The notes under the pieces are model-generated. The model was given only the letters and a program-made list of their open reading frames with translations. It had not been told where the DNA came from and made no database searches. From Paenibacillus sp. DMB5 (GTDB taxonomy: Bacteria > Bacillota > Bacilli > Paenibacillales > Paenibacillaceae), in contig NZ_LRAC01000147.1 of NCBI RefSeq assembly GCF_001517085.1, forward strand, positions 173,646 to 237,645: a DNA stretch of 64,000 nucleotides. Reading direction: 5' to 3'. This document shows, in pieces, positions 9,015-18,598 of the stretch. The translations under genes were made by a program, and so were the position numbers. The stretch's first letter is position 1; the number at the start of each line of letters is the position of its first letter.

Positions 9015-10067
9015 TCATTTTAGGTGCGGCGCCGCCGTTGTTTGGCGCACTACCAGCTCAGGAACCACAGAGTGCAGCCGCGGCACCTTTTTGCCGGTAA
9101 TCAGCTTATGCAGCGTTTCCGCCGTGAGACGGCCGATCTCGTTCGCCTTTAGGGATACAGTGGTCAGCTCGGGTATGCTGTAGGACGCAAAAGGAATATC
9201 ATCGTAGCCGATGATGGACAGCTCAGCGGGCACGGCAATGCCTGCCCGGTCGGCTGCCTTCAGCGCTCCGATGGCAACCAGGTCATTCATGCACACAATG
9301 GCTGTCGGACGGCTGGGTAAATTCAGCACCTTCTCGGCGAACTTGTAACCCATGTTGACGGAGAATCCGCCGTGAAGCATCCATTCTTTGCGTATCGTCA
9401 AGCCGTTATCCCTCATGGCCGTGCGGAAGCCCAGGAGACGCTGCTGGGTATTGGACATGTGCAGAAATCCCCCAATAACGGCAATATCCCGGTGCCCAAG
9501 GTCAATCAGATGCTGAACGGCAAGCTCAGCCCCTAGCTTCTGGTCAGCCGCCACCCGGTGGAGCTTGGTGCCCGGCAGATTTCCGTTGATCATCAGCACC
9601 GGAACACGCTTAGCCGCTTCCTCCACTTCCCGCACGAGCACAGCATCCGGCTTGGACAGATCCAGCCTGCCGCCAATCATCACAATACCATCAACCTGCT
9701 TCTCCATCAGAATCCCGAGATACTGCGATTCCCGCTCATACTGGCGGGCCGTCTCCTCATCCGAGGAGACAGTATCACAAAGAAAACAGGTGTAGCCCAT
9801 TTTACGCGCTTCCCGGTCAAAGCCGGCCAGAATCTCGGGAAAGAACGGGTTGGTAATATCCGGTAGGATGAACCCGATCATTCCGGTTTCTTTGCGGATC
9901 AGGCTTCTCGCAAGCGCATTAGGCTGAAACTGATGCTTGTCGATCAAAGCCGTGATTCTATCCCTCGTTTCTTTCTTGACGGGAGCGGTGTTGTTGAGTA
10001 CTCTGGACACGGTGGCAACCGAGACATTGGCTTCCTTGGCGATATCATATACTGTAACAGGCTTCAT
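9015..10067 (-). CDS. LacI family transcriptional regulator
   Basis: Repressor of 350 residues. The N-terminal helix-turn-helix and hinge are clear: VYDIAKEANVSVATVSRVLN at residues 4-23. They are followed by a periplasmic-binding-like sensor domain (IGFILPDITNPFFPEILAG, then a C-terminal SIIGYDDIPFASYSIPELTT). ATG 10067 has GAGAGG upstream and gives the standard N-terminus; the longer frame to 10088 is not needed. It lies upstream of the transporter/GH2 operon on the same strand and almost certainly controls it through the TGAAAYSSRTTTCA palindromes. The inducer is probably the galactoside taken up by that system. Confidence 0.93.
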   Translation of the reverse strand: MKPVTVYDIAKEANVSVATVSRVLNNTAPVKKETRDRITALIDKHQFQPNALARSLIRKETGMIGFILPDITNPFFPEILAGFDREARKMGYTCFLCDTVSSDEETARQYERESQYLGILMEKQVDGIVMIGGRLDLSKPDAVLVREVEEAAKRVPVLMINGNLPGTKLHRVAADQKLGAELAVQHLIDLGHRDIAVIGGFLHMSNTQQRLLGFRTAMRDNGLTIRKEWMLHGGFSVNMGYKFAEKVLNLPSRPTAIVCMNDLVAIGALKAADRAGIAVPAELSIIGYDDIPFASYSIPELTTVSLKANEIGRLTAETLHKLITGKKVPRLHSVVPELVVRQTTAAPHLK

Positions 10068-10227
10068 TCGGTTACCTCTCTCCTGCACAACGGCATAACT
10101 GCTTTATTCTTCATCTTAGCGTTAAGGCCGGCCTTTGTAAAACGGCAAATCACTGTCTGCTCCTGTACGGCGCTCCCCTTCTGTTTCCGGCGTTACCCGG
10201 TCAGGAAAGCAATCTCTGGCAAAGACA

Positions 10228-10241
10228 AGTAAACGCTTTCA
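10228..10241. promoter_or_regulatory. Candidate cre (CcpA) site upstream of lacI gene
   Basis: AGTAAACGCTTTCA matches the catabolite-responsive consensus TGWAARCGYTWNCW at 13 of 14 positions. It lies about 160 bases upstream of the LacI-family start and suggests glucose repression of the regulator. Position alone does not prove use. Confidence 0.45.
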
Positions 10242-10305
10242 AGTATTGGTGTGGAATAATGCAAATGCACCTCCCAGGGTATACCCGATAATAAACCCCA
10301 TTCCA

Positions 10306-10319
10306 TGAAATGGGTTTCA
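10306..10319. promoter_or_regulatory. LacI-type operator 3, upstream of the regulator gene
   Basis: TGAAATGGGTTTCA, identical to the core at 8890-8903 and flanked by CAT/ATA. It lies 239 bases upstream of the regulator start, probably for autoregulation. The stretch 10068-10640 otherwise holds only this site, the candidate cre site and the hairpin at 10560-10595. A 67-codon frame starting inside the operator is not convincing. Confidence 0.7.
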
Positions 10320-10559
10320 TAAAATTTATTATAGCCTTTTTAACATCATTTGGCTATACAGGAAAATACAAAGAAGAGTACGCCGGTGTTCCGGATCAAT
10401 TCAAGAACTATAAAAAAGGACCTGTTACTATCAGGCAGGGATCGCTTCATCATAGGTTTGTTTCCAATCAATTAATTATGGAATCTCAGTCCAACGAAGG
10501 CTGTTACAATTAATCTTTATTTGTAGGATAACGGAATTTATCTGCCTATAACCTCGAAA

Positions 10560-10595
10560 CGCCGCAGTTAGAACAACCAGATCTAATCTGCGGCG
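10560..10595 (-). terminator. Probable terminator of the rhamnosidase operon
   Basis: Stem CGCCGCAGTTAGA / TCTAA-T-CTGCGGCG (10560-10572, 10582-10595), 45 bases beyond the GH78 stop. The following T-run is short (GTTTCG), so efficiency is uncertain. Confidence 0.55.
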
Positions 10596-10640
10596 AAGTT
10601 AAGATATCTATAATGTTACCGAAATTGAAAACGAAAGGTC

Positions 10641-13187
10641 TCAGACTTCACAGGTGAAATCAAATTGTCCACTCTCTAGTTTGTGCTCCTCACCATTTGG
10701 CATAACAAGTGTGCATTCAGTCGACACCGGTACTTGAACATGAATAGCAAATCTGTTTTCTTCAATACTCCACTCAGAAGATGCATATCCATAAGGCGTC
10801 TTAATGCTTCCTTTTGCTGAGGTAATTCCTCCTCCTAAAACTGGTGCAATCCGGAAGGTCTTATACCCTCCGCTGGTTGGCTCAAGGCCAACCATTCGTC
10901 TGTACAACCAATCTCCCACTGCACCATTAGCGTAGTGATTGAACGAGACCATCCCTCCACCGGATTCTTCATCTGATTTGTTTCCGCTTAGATCACCTAT
11001 ATTCACTGTTCCATCCGGGCGGAGTGCATCCCAGCGTTCCCAGATGGTAGTTCCTCCGGCTTTAACCTCATACAGCCAGGACGGACATCCCTCCTGAAGC
11101 AGCAGCTCGTATGCTTTATCAGGATATCCATTGTCTGATAGAGCAAATAATAGATAAGGGGTTCCTGTAAAGCCAGTGGTCAGCTTATTGCCTGCCTCAC
11201 GAACAAGCCGGACAAGATTATCCGCCATAACAGCCGTCTCTTTACCTTCTGTCATATTGAAATGAAGTGGGAGGACGTAGGCGGTCTGAAATTCTTTTTT
11301 TAAATTACCTTTACCATCAGTAAAGACTTTGCGATAAGCTTCAATAATTCTGGATCTTAGTTTCCGGTAATAAACGGCATCCTCTTCATAGCCAAGCAAG
11401 TCAGCAATTTGGGCAGCCAAACCGCAAGAGTTGGCAAAATAAGCTGTACCGACCCACTTGCCCTTCTTGAGCCACTGTCTGGCTGTTTCATCAGGTGCGC
11501 ACCAGTCTCCGAAATGAAACGGGAAACGCCAGACGTGACGGCTGTTAGGTGTAAACGAAAAAAGTTCAGACCACCACTTGGCCGCTTTCAAAAATTTCTT
11601 GATCGTTGGATATTGCCGCTCCAAAAGCCGCTTGTCGCCGCGGGCAAGGTATTCCGCCCAAGGTACAAGAATGCAGCTGTCTCCCCAAGCCGAAGTGGCC
11701 ATCTTTGGCCAATGGTCGCCTGCGCGGGGAACAACCATAGGAAGGCCGCCTCCCGGTGCTTGCTCCGCCCGCATATCTGCCAGCCATTTGTCCAGAAAGC
11801 GGCTTAGATCAAAATTGTAGCAGGCAGTCCGAGCGAATACAGCAATATCACCGGTCCACCCCTGACGTTCATCACGCTGCGGGCAGTCTGTAGGAATATC
11901 AACAAAGTTAGATTTGCCGCCCCAACGAATATTGCTGTGTAATTGATTAATTAATTCATTAGAGCATTCGAATTCACTTATTTCTTCAAAATCGGAATGA
12001 AGCACCAGCGCTGACAATTCCAAATCTTCGGCATTGATACCTCTTACACCTACATAACGGAATCCCATATAGGTTAGACGTGGAGAGTACGTTTGTGGAC
12101 CCTCTTTGCAAATATAGGTTGCTGTTGCTTTCGCGGTACGTAGCGATTTAACGAACAACTCCCCGTCAACAAGAACCTCAGCGTGGCGAAAGATTACTTC
12201 CTGATGATGCTTACCGAGCAGTTTTGCCGAAATGACTCCGGCGAAATTCTGACCGAAATCATAGATCATTTCACCGCTCGGTGAATGAGTACAGGAAATC
12301 GGCTTCAGTACTTCCTGAACACGGACCGCCTCTCCATACTGTGCCGACAAGTGAGGATTCTTGCGTGGAGCTGTCAAGGTTGCCTGTTTCCATACTATCC
12401 GTTCCAAATCTACAGTGGCATCATAAGTCTCTCCGTCATACCATTCGGCCATGCGGTAGTTACCCTCTTCTGAGACTTGCCAGGATTCATCTGTAAAAAC
12501 TACATCATACGATCCGTCGGTATACTCAAGATACAATTCGCATAGAAACGCTTGCCGGTCGGCACTGATCTTGTTCTTCCGGACGTAATTGAAAGATCCG
12601 GCTGCCCAACCACCTGCAACGACAGCGATTAACATATTATCATTCCCGAGTGAACCGCTAACGTCATAAGTTTGATACTGTATTTGATGATCATAAGAGG
12701 TGAAGCCTGGAGCAAAGTAGTCTCTCCCCACCTTGCTGCCATTCAACATCAGTTCGTAGACACCTAGTGCCGTAGCATTAATCCATGCACGACGCACAGG
12801 CTTGCTTATTGTGAATGCACGCTTGAAGGTCATTGGAACAGGTGAAACCTTTTTTGGAAAATCATAACCTCCATCTGTAATCCATTTCCCCTGCCAAAGA
12901 ACTCCCAACCGTCCCGTTTCAAAAGATGTCTCTGCATCAGCGGTTTGTCCGCTTGTACCTGTTGCAGTGACATGAACGCTATACGTAGTAAAGGGCTTCA
13001 GTTCTCCGCTGTATAAATTATTGATTTGATCCGTGGTTTCATATTTCCAGTCCCCTATGGTTATCACTGCGCTTAACAAGCGTTCACCTTTCACATCCGA
13101 ATCGAGCGCAAATGAAATATTAGGACTTCTATCCGTGATACAGCCTTGTTCCATATTTTCTATTTTTAATTTGTTTATTTTAAGCAT
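10641..13187 (-). CDS. GH78 alpha-L-rhamnosidase
   Basis: Inverting rhamnosidase of 848 residues, no signal peptide, so it acts on imported rhamnosides. N-terminal beta-sandwich domains (about 1-390, with the GWAAGSF block) precede an (alpha/alpha)6 barrel. The acidic family signature is DCPQRDERQGWTGD, and the second conserved carboxylate region is TTIWERWDALRPDGT, followed by the usual SFNHYANGAVGDWLYR block. Its ATG overlaps the symporter stop by 8 bases (13180-13187), so uptake and hydrolysis are co-translated. With the GH3 enzyme it would strip rhamnose then glucose from plant rhamnoglucosides; the substrate is inference. Confidence 0.93.
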   Translation of the reverse strand: MLKINKLKIENMEQGCITDRSPNISFALDSDVKGERLLSAVITIGDWKYETTDQINNLYSGELKPFTTYSVHVTATGTSGQTADAETSFETGRLGVLWQGKWITDGGYDFPKKVSPVPMTFKRAFTISKPVRRAWINATALGVYELMLNGSKVGRDYFAPGFTSYDHQIQYQTYDVSGSLGNDNMLIAVVAGGWAAGSFNYVRKNKISADRQAFLCELYLEYTDGSYDVVFTDESWQVSEEGNYRMAEWYDGETYDATVDLERIVWKQATLTAPRKNPHLSAQYGEAVRVQEVLKPISCTHSPSGEMIYDFGQNFAGVISAKLLGKHHQEVIFRHAEVLVDGELFVKSLRTAKATATYICKEGPQTYSPRLTYMGFRYVGVRGINAEDLELSALVLHSDFEEISEFECSNELINQLHSNIRWGGKSNFVDIPTDCPQRDERQGWTGDIAVFARTACYNFDLSRFLDKWLADMRAEQAPGGGLPMVVPRAGDHWPKMATSAWGDSCILVPWAEYLARGDKRLLERQYPTIKKFLKAAKWWSELFSFTPNSRHVWRFPFHFGDWCAPDETARQWLKKGKWVGTAYFANSCGLAAQIADLLGYEEDAVYYRKLRSRIIEAYRKVFTDGKGNLKKEFQTAYVLPLHFNMTEGKETAVMADNLVRLVREAGNKLTTGFTGTPYLLFALSDNGYPDKAYELLLQEGCPSWLYEVKAGGTTIWERWDALRPDGTVNIGDLSGNKSDEESGGGMVSFNHYANGAVGDWLYRRMVGLEPTSGGYKTFRIAPVLGGGITSAKGSIKTPYGYASSEWSIEENRFAIHVQVPVSTECTLVMPNGEEHKLESGQFDFTCEV

Positions 13188-14655
13188 CGTTTTGTTCCTC
13201 CCTGCGGTCTTTCATTGCTTTCTGTTTAAGTCCCAGCCCCTTCTCCACATTTAAGAAGATCAGCAAGCCAATTAAGATAATACTGGTAATGGTTTCAAAT
13301 CCCACAAAAGCAAAGGTGATCATGTCCTGAACAGATTCTGACTGGGTACTGACTAAATCACCTGCTTGATTATAAAAGGGGGCTGCATAACCCGCAAAAG
13401 ATAACATGCCGTTGAAAATACCTGTACATAAGCCACCCATCGTTACGGCAATAGTGGTATAAACAGACATCGCAATTCCATCACACCGAAACCCGGTTTT
13501 CCATTCCATATGGTCTAGTGTGTCTGCGAATAGCGCCATAAAAATATAGGCGCTTGGCAGAAAGCCTAAATTCTTAATGAATTGCCCTGCCAGAACAATT
13601 GGCATGTTGGCCGGATAAACCCAGCAAACAGCACTACCTATGCCAACCAGAACAAAACCTATAAGAGTTACATTCCTTTTTCCAAATTTTTTGGCTAACG
13701 GCCATACAGCAAAAATTCCAATGCCAAGCGGAACTCCGCCTACAACGGAAATTAACGTCTGTGTAACACCATCACTATAGGTCCCTAGCACATAGTTGCA
13801 ATAATAGACCAGACTCAGATTTTTCAGACAGACACCAAAGGTATAGATTAAGAAGTAACTCAGAATAATTAACATATACCGGTCCGAAACTATAGCCTTC
13901 AACTGCGTACGAAAGGGTAACTTGGACTCGTCACCATCAATATTTCCGCCTGTACTCTCAGCCGTCACGCGTTCCTTCGTAAAAAAATATTCAAGTAGAG
14001 TAAGTGGTAAGACTGCTATGGAAATAACGCACATCACGAGGATCCAGCGGCTTTTATCAACCCCGATAAGCGGCAGAATAGTCATTGGAAAAATTAAGGC
14101 CACAATTATTCCACTCATCATAATCGTTGAAACCTGACTGAATACAGACAATTTCCCGCGCTGTATGCTATCACGAGTAGAAAGAGGCACCATTAAATTA
14201 TGGCCTACATTATAAGTCGTGAAAGCAATTGAATAATACAAATTGTAGGATAGAACAATCCAGATAACCTGTATTTTCGTATCTGCTTGTGGCACGAGGA
14301 ACAGCAGTATACCAGAAACCAGCATTAGCGGTGCAGATAATAACAGCCAAGGCCGTGCTTTTCCCTGTCTTGTTCTTGTGCGGTCAATCATATATCCCAT
14401 AACAAAATTCGCTATGGCGTCAAGGATCTTTGAAACGATCGGAAATACAACAAGGAACACTCCACCGCCAACGGAGGTCAAACCAAGTACATCCGTGTAA
14501 TAAACATTCAGATAAGCCGCCAGAACAGCATTCAACAGCAACGCTCCGGAAGGACCAATCAGATAACCGAGCCAGCGTTCCTTCGCAGTAGTATCCGCTG
14601 AGGTTACCCGGGAATTCATAGCATTCGATTGTAAAACCGCTTTCATACGATTCAT
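13180..14655 (-). CDS. GPH-type sugar/cation symporter (MelB/YicJ-like MFS)
   Basis: Membrane transporter of 491 residues with about 12 helices. Features typical of the glycoside-pentoside-hexuronide group are KERWLGYLIGPSGALL at the first helix, NFVMGYMIDRTRTRQGKARPW between helices 2 and 3, and DTLDHMEWKTGFRCDGIAMS in the second half. It likely imports a rhamnosylated glycoside with Na+ or H+. The start at 14655 follows AAGGAGTGTAAAAAA. It stands between the GH3 and GH78 genes in one operon. Confidence 0.9.
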   Translation of the reverse strand: MNRMKAVLQSNAMNSRVTSADTTAKERWLGYLIGPSGALLLNAVLAAYLNVYYTDVLGLTSVGGGVFLVVFPIVSKILDAIANFVMGYMIDRTRTRQGKARPWLLLSAPLMLVSGILLFLVPQADTKIQVIWIVLSYNLYYSIAFTTYNVGHNLMVPLSTRDSIQRGKLSVFSQVSTIMMSGIIVALIFPMTILPLIGVDKSRWILVMCVISIAVLPLTLLEYFFTKERVTAESTGGNIDGDESKLPFRTQLKAIVSDRYMLIILSYFLIYTFGVCLKNLSLVYYCNYVLGTYSDGVTQTLISVVGGVPLGIGIFAVWPLAKKFGKRNVTLIGFVLVGIGSAVCWVYPANMPIVLAGQFIKNLGFLPSAYIFMALFADTLDHMEWKTGFRCDGIAMSVYTTIAVTMGGLCTGIFNGMLSFAGYAAPFYNQAGDLVSTQSESVQDMITFAFVGFETITSIILIGLLIFLNVEKGLGLKQKAMKDRREEQNDA

Positions 14656-14669
14656 TTTTTTTACACTCC

Positions 14670-17108
14670 TTATTGTTCATCCGGAAGAGGAAGCGGCTTT
14701 TCCCTTTTTAAAAGGGTCTTCAGCCCTTTGATAAGGTTCCCGTTAGCCAGTTCTGCAAAACCGATCGCAGTTTGGTATGTGAATTTCCCTCCTGATGACA
14801 TGCACATTGAGCGGATTGAATTGTAAGGCATCATTTTTACGACAAAATGAGAATTTTTCATTCGGGTATCGCGTTCCAGCGAATCCGGCATAGCCTGCGC
14901 TTTTTTATAATCCTTTTGTATGACATGCATAACTCCGGTATACAGGATGCGCCCCATCAAAGTTCTCTTAAACTCAGCCAGAGTGGATTCGATTGTTAAT
15001 TTAGACTTTGATACTGCTACTGGGAGAGGATATCCGACCAGCTCCGCAAAAGCAGAAGGGATACTGAGCGGCGGCTTATCGTAAGCAGCCATAATATCAG
15101 CCGAATAGGGAATTACGGCTTCCTTCTCACCGGTTATTGTTATAGATGCGTTTAAACGAATATCGGCTGCCGAGGCAGCCACAGCTATTTCATACGTACC
15201 ATTCTCCAAAACCCACCGCTGCTCTTTAACGTTCCAGTAAGATAAATCAGATTGGTTAAAGTTCAGCTCAACCGTTTTGGTCTCTCCTTCTGCCAAGAAT
15301 ACTTTAGAGAAGGCACGGAGCTCTTTATCTGCTTTAAACACCTTGCCACGATTATTTTTCACATAGAGCTGTATGACCTCGGAGCCGCTGCAGCCGCCGA
15401 TATTTGTCACATCTGTCTTCACTGTAATCGTCTCACCGCTCTGGCTAAAGGATAAATTACTATATTGAAACGATGTGTATGACAGTCCGTATCCGAAAGG
15501 GAACCGTAGTGTGGTACCGGCCTTATCGTAGAAGCGGTATCCGACATAAATACTTTCATAGTAATTTGAATTAGCACTGCGGTTATAATCAGCGTAACAG
15601 CTTGTATTGCTGTTATGCATGGGCCAGCTTTCTGCAAGCTTCCCTGAAGGTGTAACTTCCCCATACAGTAAGGCCGCTGCAGCTTCTCCTCCATACATCC
15701 CCGGCAAATACATATTTAGCATTGATGAAAGCTTATCGAAGAAAGGCAGTTCTACAGGTGCACCGGCGAATAAGACTAGTATTACTTTTTTTCCTGTAGC
15801 AATAAGCGCGTTTAACAACTCTGTCTGGTTATCTCCCATCCTCATATGCTCCCGGTCGAAACCTTCACTCTCCTCGAAGTCGGAAAGTCCTCCGAAGAAC
15901 AGAATGGTATCTGCTTGCTTCGCGGCATTAAGCGCTGCTTGCTCCAACTTAGTGTCCCTCTCCGTATAAAAGCAGCGAAATCCCTTTTCATATATGTAAG
16001 AAATTCCGCGTTCATCAAACGCGTTCATAGGGGTAATGACCTTGGGCGGATTGATCAGTGACGAACCAGCTCCCTGATAGCGCATTTTTTCGAACATCTC
16101 ACCAACAACAAGCAGGTTTTCCTTTCCGCTTAACGGCAGAGTGCCGTCATTTTTAAGTAGCACTGCACTGTCTTTGGCGATCTCACAGGATAGCTGTGCA
16201 TGAGATTCTGGATTGTAGCCCCCGCCTTTGGGCTTCTTGGGAGTGCATTGTTCAACAAGGCCCAGCATTCTTTCAACTGCTTGATCCAGCTTATGCATAG
16301 GTAATTTACCGGTTTTGGCTGCTTCAATGATTGTTTTTCGGTTATGCCACACGCCACCAGGCATGTCGAGGTCGCAGCCTGCCAGCACACCTTCTACTCG
16401 GTCGCAGGTAGCACCCCAGTCTGTCAATACAACTCCTTCATAGCCCCACTCCTCTCTCAATATAGAAGAGAGTAAGTTCTTGTTTTGAGAAGCAAATACT
16501 CCATTCAACTGATTATATGAACACATCACAGTATATGGCTTCGCCTCTTTGACGACGCTTTCAAATGCACGAAGATATATTTCTCTAAGTGCACGCTCAT
16601 CAACGATACTGTTACCTACAAAACGGAAATTCTCATTTGAATTGGCTGCAAAATGCTTTACACTGCAGCCTACTCCCCTACTTTGAACCCCCTGTACAAA
16701 TGCCGTGCCAAACTTACCTGAAACAAGCGGATCTTCGGAATAATACTCAAAGTTTCGCCCACATAGCGGACTGCGCTTGATATTAACTCCCGGTGCAAGC
16801 AACACATCCACTTCCTCGGCATTACATTCTTCAGCAATGGCTTCACCCATTCTCTTTGCAAACTCCGGGTTCCAAGAAGAGGCAACCGTAACTGAGGTCG
16901 GAAACGCAGTAGAGTGAGCATTGTCGGAGACAGCGAATCCACCGCCTGCACTCCTTACCTTTCGAAGCCCATGGGGACCATCAGTTAAAAAAAGTTTCGG
17001 TATACCTAATCGAGGTATTCCATTTGTATTCCAGGAATCAATACCTTCGAGGAGCGCCGCTTTTTCTTCAATTGTCAACAGATTAAGAAGCTTTTTCTTA
17101 CTTTTCAT
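14670..17108 (-). CDS. GH3 family beta-glucosidase-type glycosidase
   Basis: Retaining glycosidase of 812 residues. The N-terminal GH3 barrel has LFLTDGPHGLR, the KHFAANSNE block and the nucleophile Asp in EGVVLTDWGA. The (alpha/beta)6 C-terminal domain (VVGEMFEKMRYQGAGSSLINPP; PLYGEVTPSGKLAESWP-type motif) is followed by a fibronectin-III-like domain. The last ~130 residues, containing MPYNSIRSMCMSSGG, are an extra segment seen in some Firmicutes GH3 enzymes. AGGAGG precedes ATG 17108. It is the first gene of the GH3-symporter-GH78 operon. Beta-glucosidase is likeliest; arabinofuranosidase or xylosidase activity is also known in the family. Confidence 0.9.
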   Translation of the reverse strand: MKSKKKLLNLLTIEEKAALLEGIDSWNTNGIPRLGIPKLFLTDGPHGLRKVRSAGGGFAVSDNAHSTAFPTSVTVASSWNPEFAKRMGEAIAEECNAEEVDVLLAPGVNIKRSPLCGRNFEYYSEDPLVSGKFGTAFVQGVQSRGVGCSVKHFAANSNENFRFVGNSIVDERALREIYLRAFESVVKEAKPYTVMCSYNQLNGVFASQNKNLLSSILREEWGYEGVVLTDWGATCDRVEGVLAGCDLDMPGGVWHNRKTIIEAAKTGKLPMHKLDQAVERMLGLVEQCTPKKPKGGGYNPESHAQLSCEIAKDSAVLLKNDGTLPLSGKENLLVVGEMFEKMRYQGAGSSLINPPKVITPMNAFDERGISYIYEKGFRCFYTERDTKLEQAALNAAKQADTILFFGGLSDFEESEGFDREHMRMGDNQTELLNALIATGKKVILVLFAGAPVELPFFDKLSSMLNMYLPGMYGGEAAAALLYGEVTPSGKLAESWPMHNSNTSCYADYNRSANSNYYESIYVGYRFYDKAGTTLRFPFGYGLSYTSFQYSNLSFSQSGETITVKTDVTNIGGCSGSEVIQLYVKNNRGKVFKADKELRAFSKVFLAEGETKTVELNFNQSDLSYWNVKEQRWVLENGTYEIAVAASAADIRLNASITITGEKEAVIPYSADIMAAYDKPPLSIPSAFAELVGYPLPVAVSKSKLTIESTLAEFKRTLMGRILYTGVMHVIQKDYKKAQAMPDSLERDTRMKNSHFVVKMMPYNSIRSMCMSSGGKFTYQTAIGFAELANGNLIKGLKTLLKREKPLPLPDEQ

Positions 17109-17215
17109 TGTTTCCTCCTTGCAGTAATTATTGTCCCAGTCTACGACATTTTCATGAGAACGTATTGTACATCTATGAACTGGATTGCAAATTTCGAAGC
17201 ATTTTCTTTAACAAT

Positions 17216-17262
17216 AAAAAAGCAATCGAATACCCCCATCTATACCGGGTACTGATTGCTTT
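17216..17262 (-). terminator. Terminator after AraC regulator
   Basis: Stem AAAGCAATC / GATTGCTTT enclosing a second partly paired GTACCCGG/CCCCCATTC region, with a minus-strand T-run (TTTTTTATT). It separates the AraC gene from the GH3 operon. Confidence 0.8.
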
Positions 17263-17285
17263 AATGTGCTTATTATTTGAGGTAG

Positions 17286-18491
17286 CTACGTACCATTTCT
17301 AAATGAATTTCTGTATTTTAAAGGAGTCTCTCCTGTATACTTTTTAAATTGATTTTGAAAATAGCTCTGTGAGGAGAAGCAAAGATAATTACTGATCTCA
17401 CTCAAAGGTTTATCAGAAAAAGCCAGCAGCTTTTTAGCTTCCTCCATTTTTATCTTATGGACATAACTGCTTAAACTAATACCCATATCCTCGTTAAACC
17501 TCCTGGATATATAGGAAGCACTAACACCCAAGTCAGAAGCAATCTTACTAACTAATATAATGGAGTTTATATTTTTTTTAATACTTTGAATACATTCGAT
17601 AGTAATGAGCGAAGCATTTTTAGGAATTTCGTTCATCGCCACTCTCTCGGCAAAATCAAAAACCATCTGTTGCCGCAAGAATGAAAGCGTGTCAAGCCGG
17701 GACAAGCTTTCTGACTGTTGAATATAAGTATCGCTGAGATGATATGCCGTTTCAATATCCAGGCCACCTTCTATAGCCGCCCGGGTAACCAAAGTTATGC
17801 TGGCAATAAAAATATTTTTCTCCTGACGCAGCGCATCCTTTGCAACAAGGCCGCCTTTGCCACGTACAGAATTTTCAAATAAAGCCTTCAGCCTTTCCAC
17901 ATCTCCAGTACGTACAAATTCAATGATTTGTTGCTCGAGAGTATAGGTATTATGGAAGGTAAGTTCCGTCTCTGTTTCATACAAGTTTTTTGACATCTTA
18001 CTCTTAATGTCTGCTTCAAAGCTGTTGAAATGGTTACCGGTCATCAGCAGCTTCTCAACAGTTACTCTCTTCCTTGTAAGTGCAAAGTTAAAAAAGCATA
18101 GCGAATTCAAAAAGCCTTCAAAAGAGATTAATGGTATTTTAGTTATAAATTCAGAGAATGCTGTGCTGTATTGATAAGAAATTGTAGAATGAATCATAAT
18201 CTTGGAAAGATGATTTTTTGTTAAAGGCGTGTAGTAGCCCGGCCCCAATATAAACTCTCCCGCTGAACCATCATTAGTAATCTTCCCGTAAAATAGAAAG
18301 TCTTCTGAAACATAGTAACTCACAGCATGCTCATCTTGGGCCAAAATAGTAAGTGCTTTGCTCACGGGATCTAAAGATGACGGAACATCGGGCAGCATCC
18401 GTACAAGTTGCTGGTCTATATAATATCTTATTGGTAAGCCAGTGATATTATAGAAAGAATCCATTAGAAAATGAATATCTTTTATAAGCAT
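17286..18491 (-). CDS. AraC family transcriptional regulator
   Basis: DNA-binding regulator of about 401 residues. The C-terminal double helix-turn-helix is clear (IASDLGVSASYISRRFNED and FSSQSYFQNQFKKYTGETPLKYR). The N-terminal ~290 residues form an unassigned sensor region beginning IKDIHFLMDSFYNITGLPIRYY, the type found in large Firmicutes AraC proteins. ATG 18491 has GGGGTG six bases upstream; an in-frame GTG at 18500 is an alternative. It lies immediately upstream of the GH3-symporter-GH78 operon on the same strand and is its likely activator. Confidence 0.88.
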   Translation of the reverse strand: MLIKDIHFLMDSFYNITGLPIRYYIDQQLVRMLPDVPSSLDPVSKALTILAQDEHAVSYYVSEDFLFYGKITNDGSAGEFILGPGYYTPLTKNHLSKIMIHSTISYQYSTAFSEFITKIPLISFEGFLNSLCFFNFALTRKRVTVEKLLMTGNHFNSFEADIKSKMSKNLYETETELTFHNTYTLEQQIIEFVRTGDVERLKALFENSVRGKGGLVAKDALRQEKNIFIASITLVTRAAIEGGLDIETAYHLSDTYIQQSESLSRLDTLSFLRQQMVFDFAERVAMNEIPKNASLITIECIQSIKKNINSIILVSKIASDLGVSASYISRRFNEDMGISLSSYVHKIKMEEAKKLLAFSDKPLSEISNYLCFSSQSYFQNQFKKYTGETPLKYRNSFRNGT

Positions 18492-18554
18492 GGTGTTCAC
18501 CCCTGTATCACTAGTATGCGTTCTTAGTTAATTACGTTATGCTTGCTTACAAAG

Positions 18555-18585
18555 AAAAAGCTTGCCCTCTAGGAACAAGCTTTTT
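18555..18585. terminator. Bidirectional terminator after the SDR/zinc-ribbon gene
   Basis: Perfect 10-bp stem AAAAAGCTTG (18555-18564) / CAAGCTTTTT (18576-18585) with an 11-base loop, 14 bases past the stop at 18599. Runs of A and T on each side let it act in both directions. Confidence 0.8.
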
Positions 18586-18598
18586 AACCAAGGACACT

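Noticed and set aside
10310..10513. A 67-codon plus-strand frame near operator 3
   Set aside because: It starts inside the operator palindrome, has no ribosome site and no similarity I recognise.
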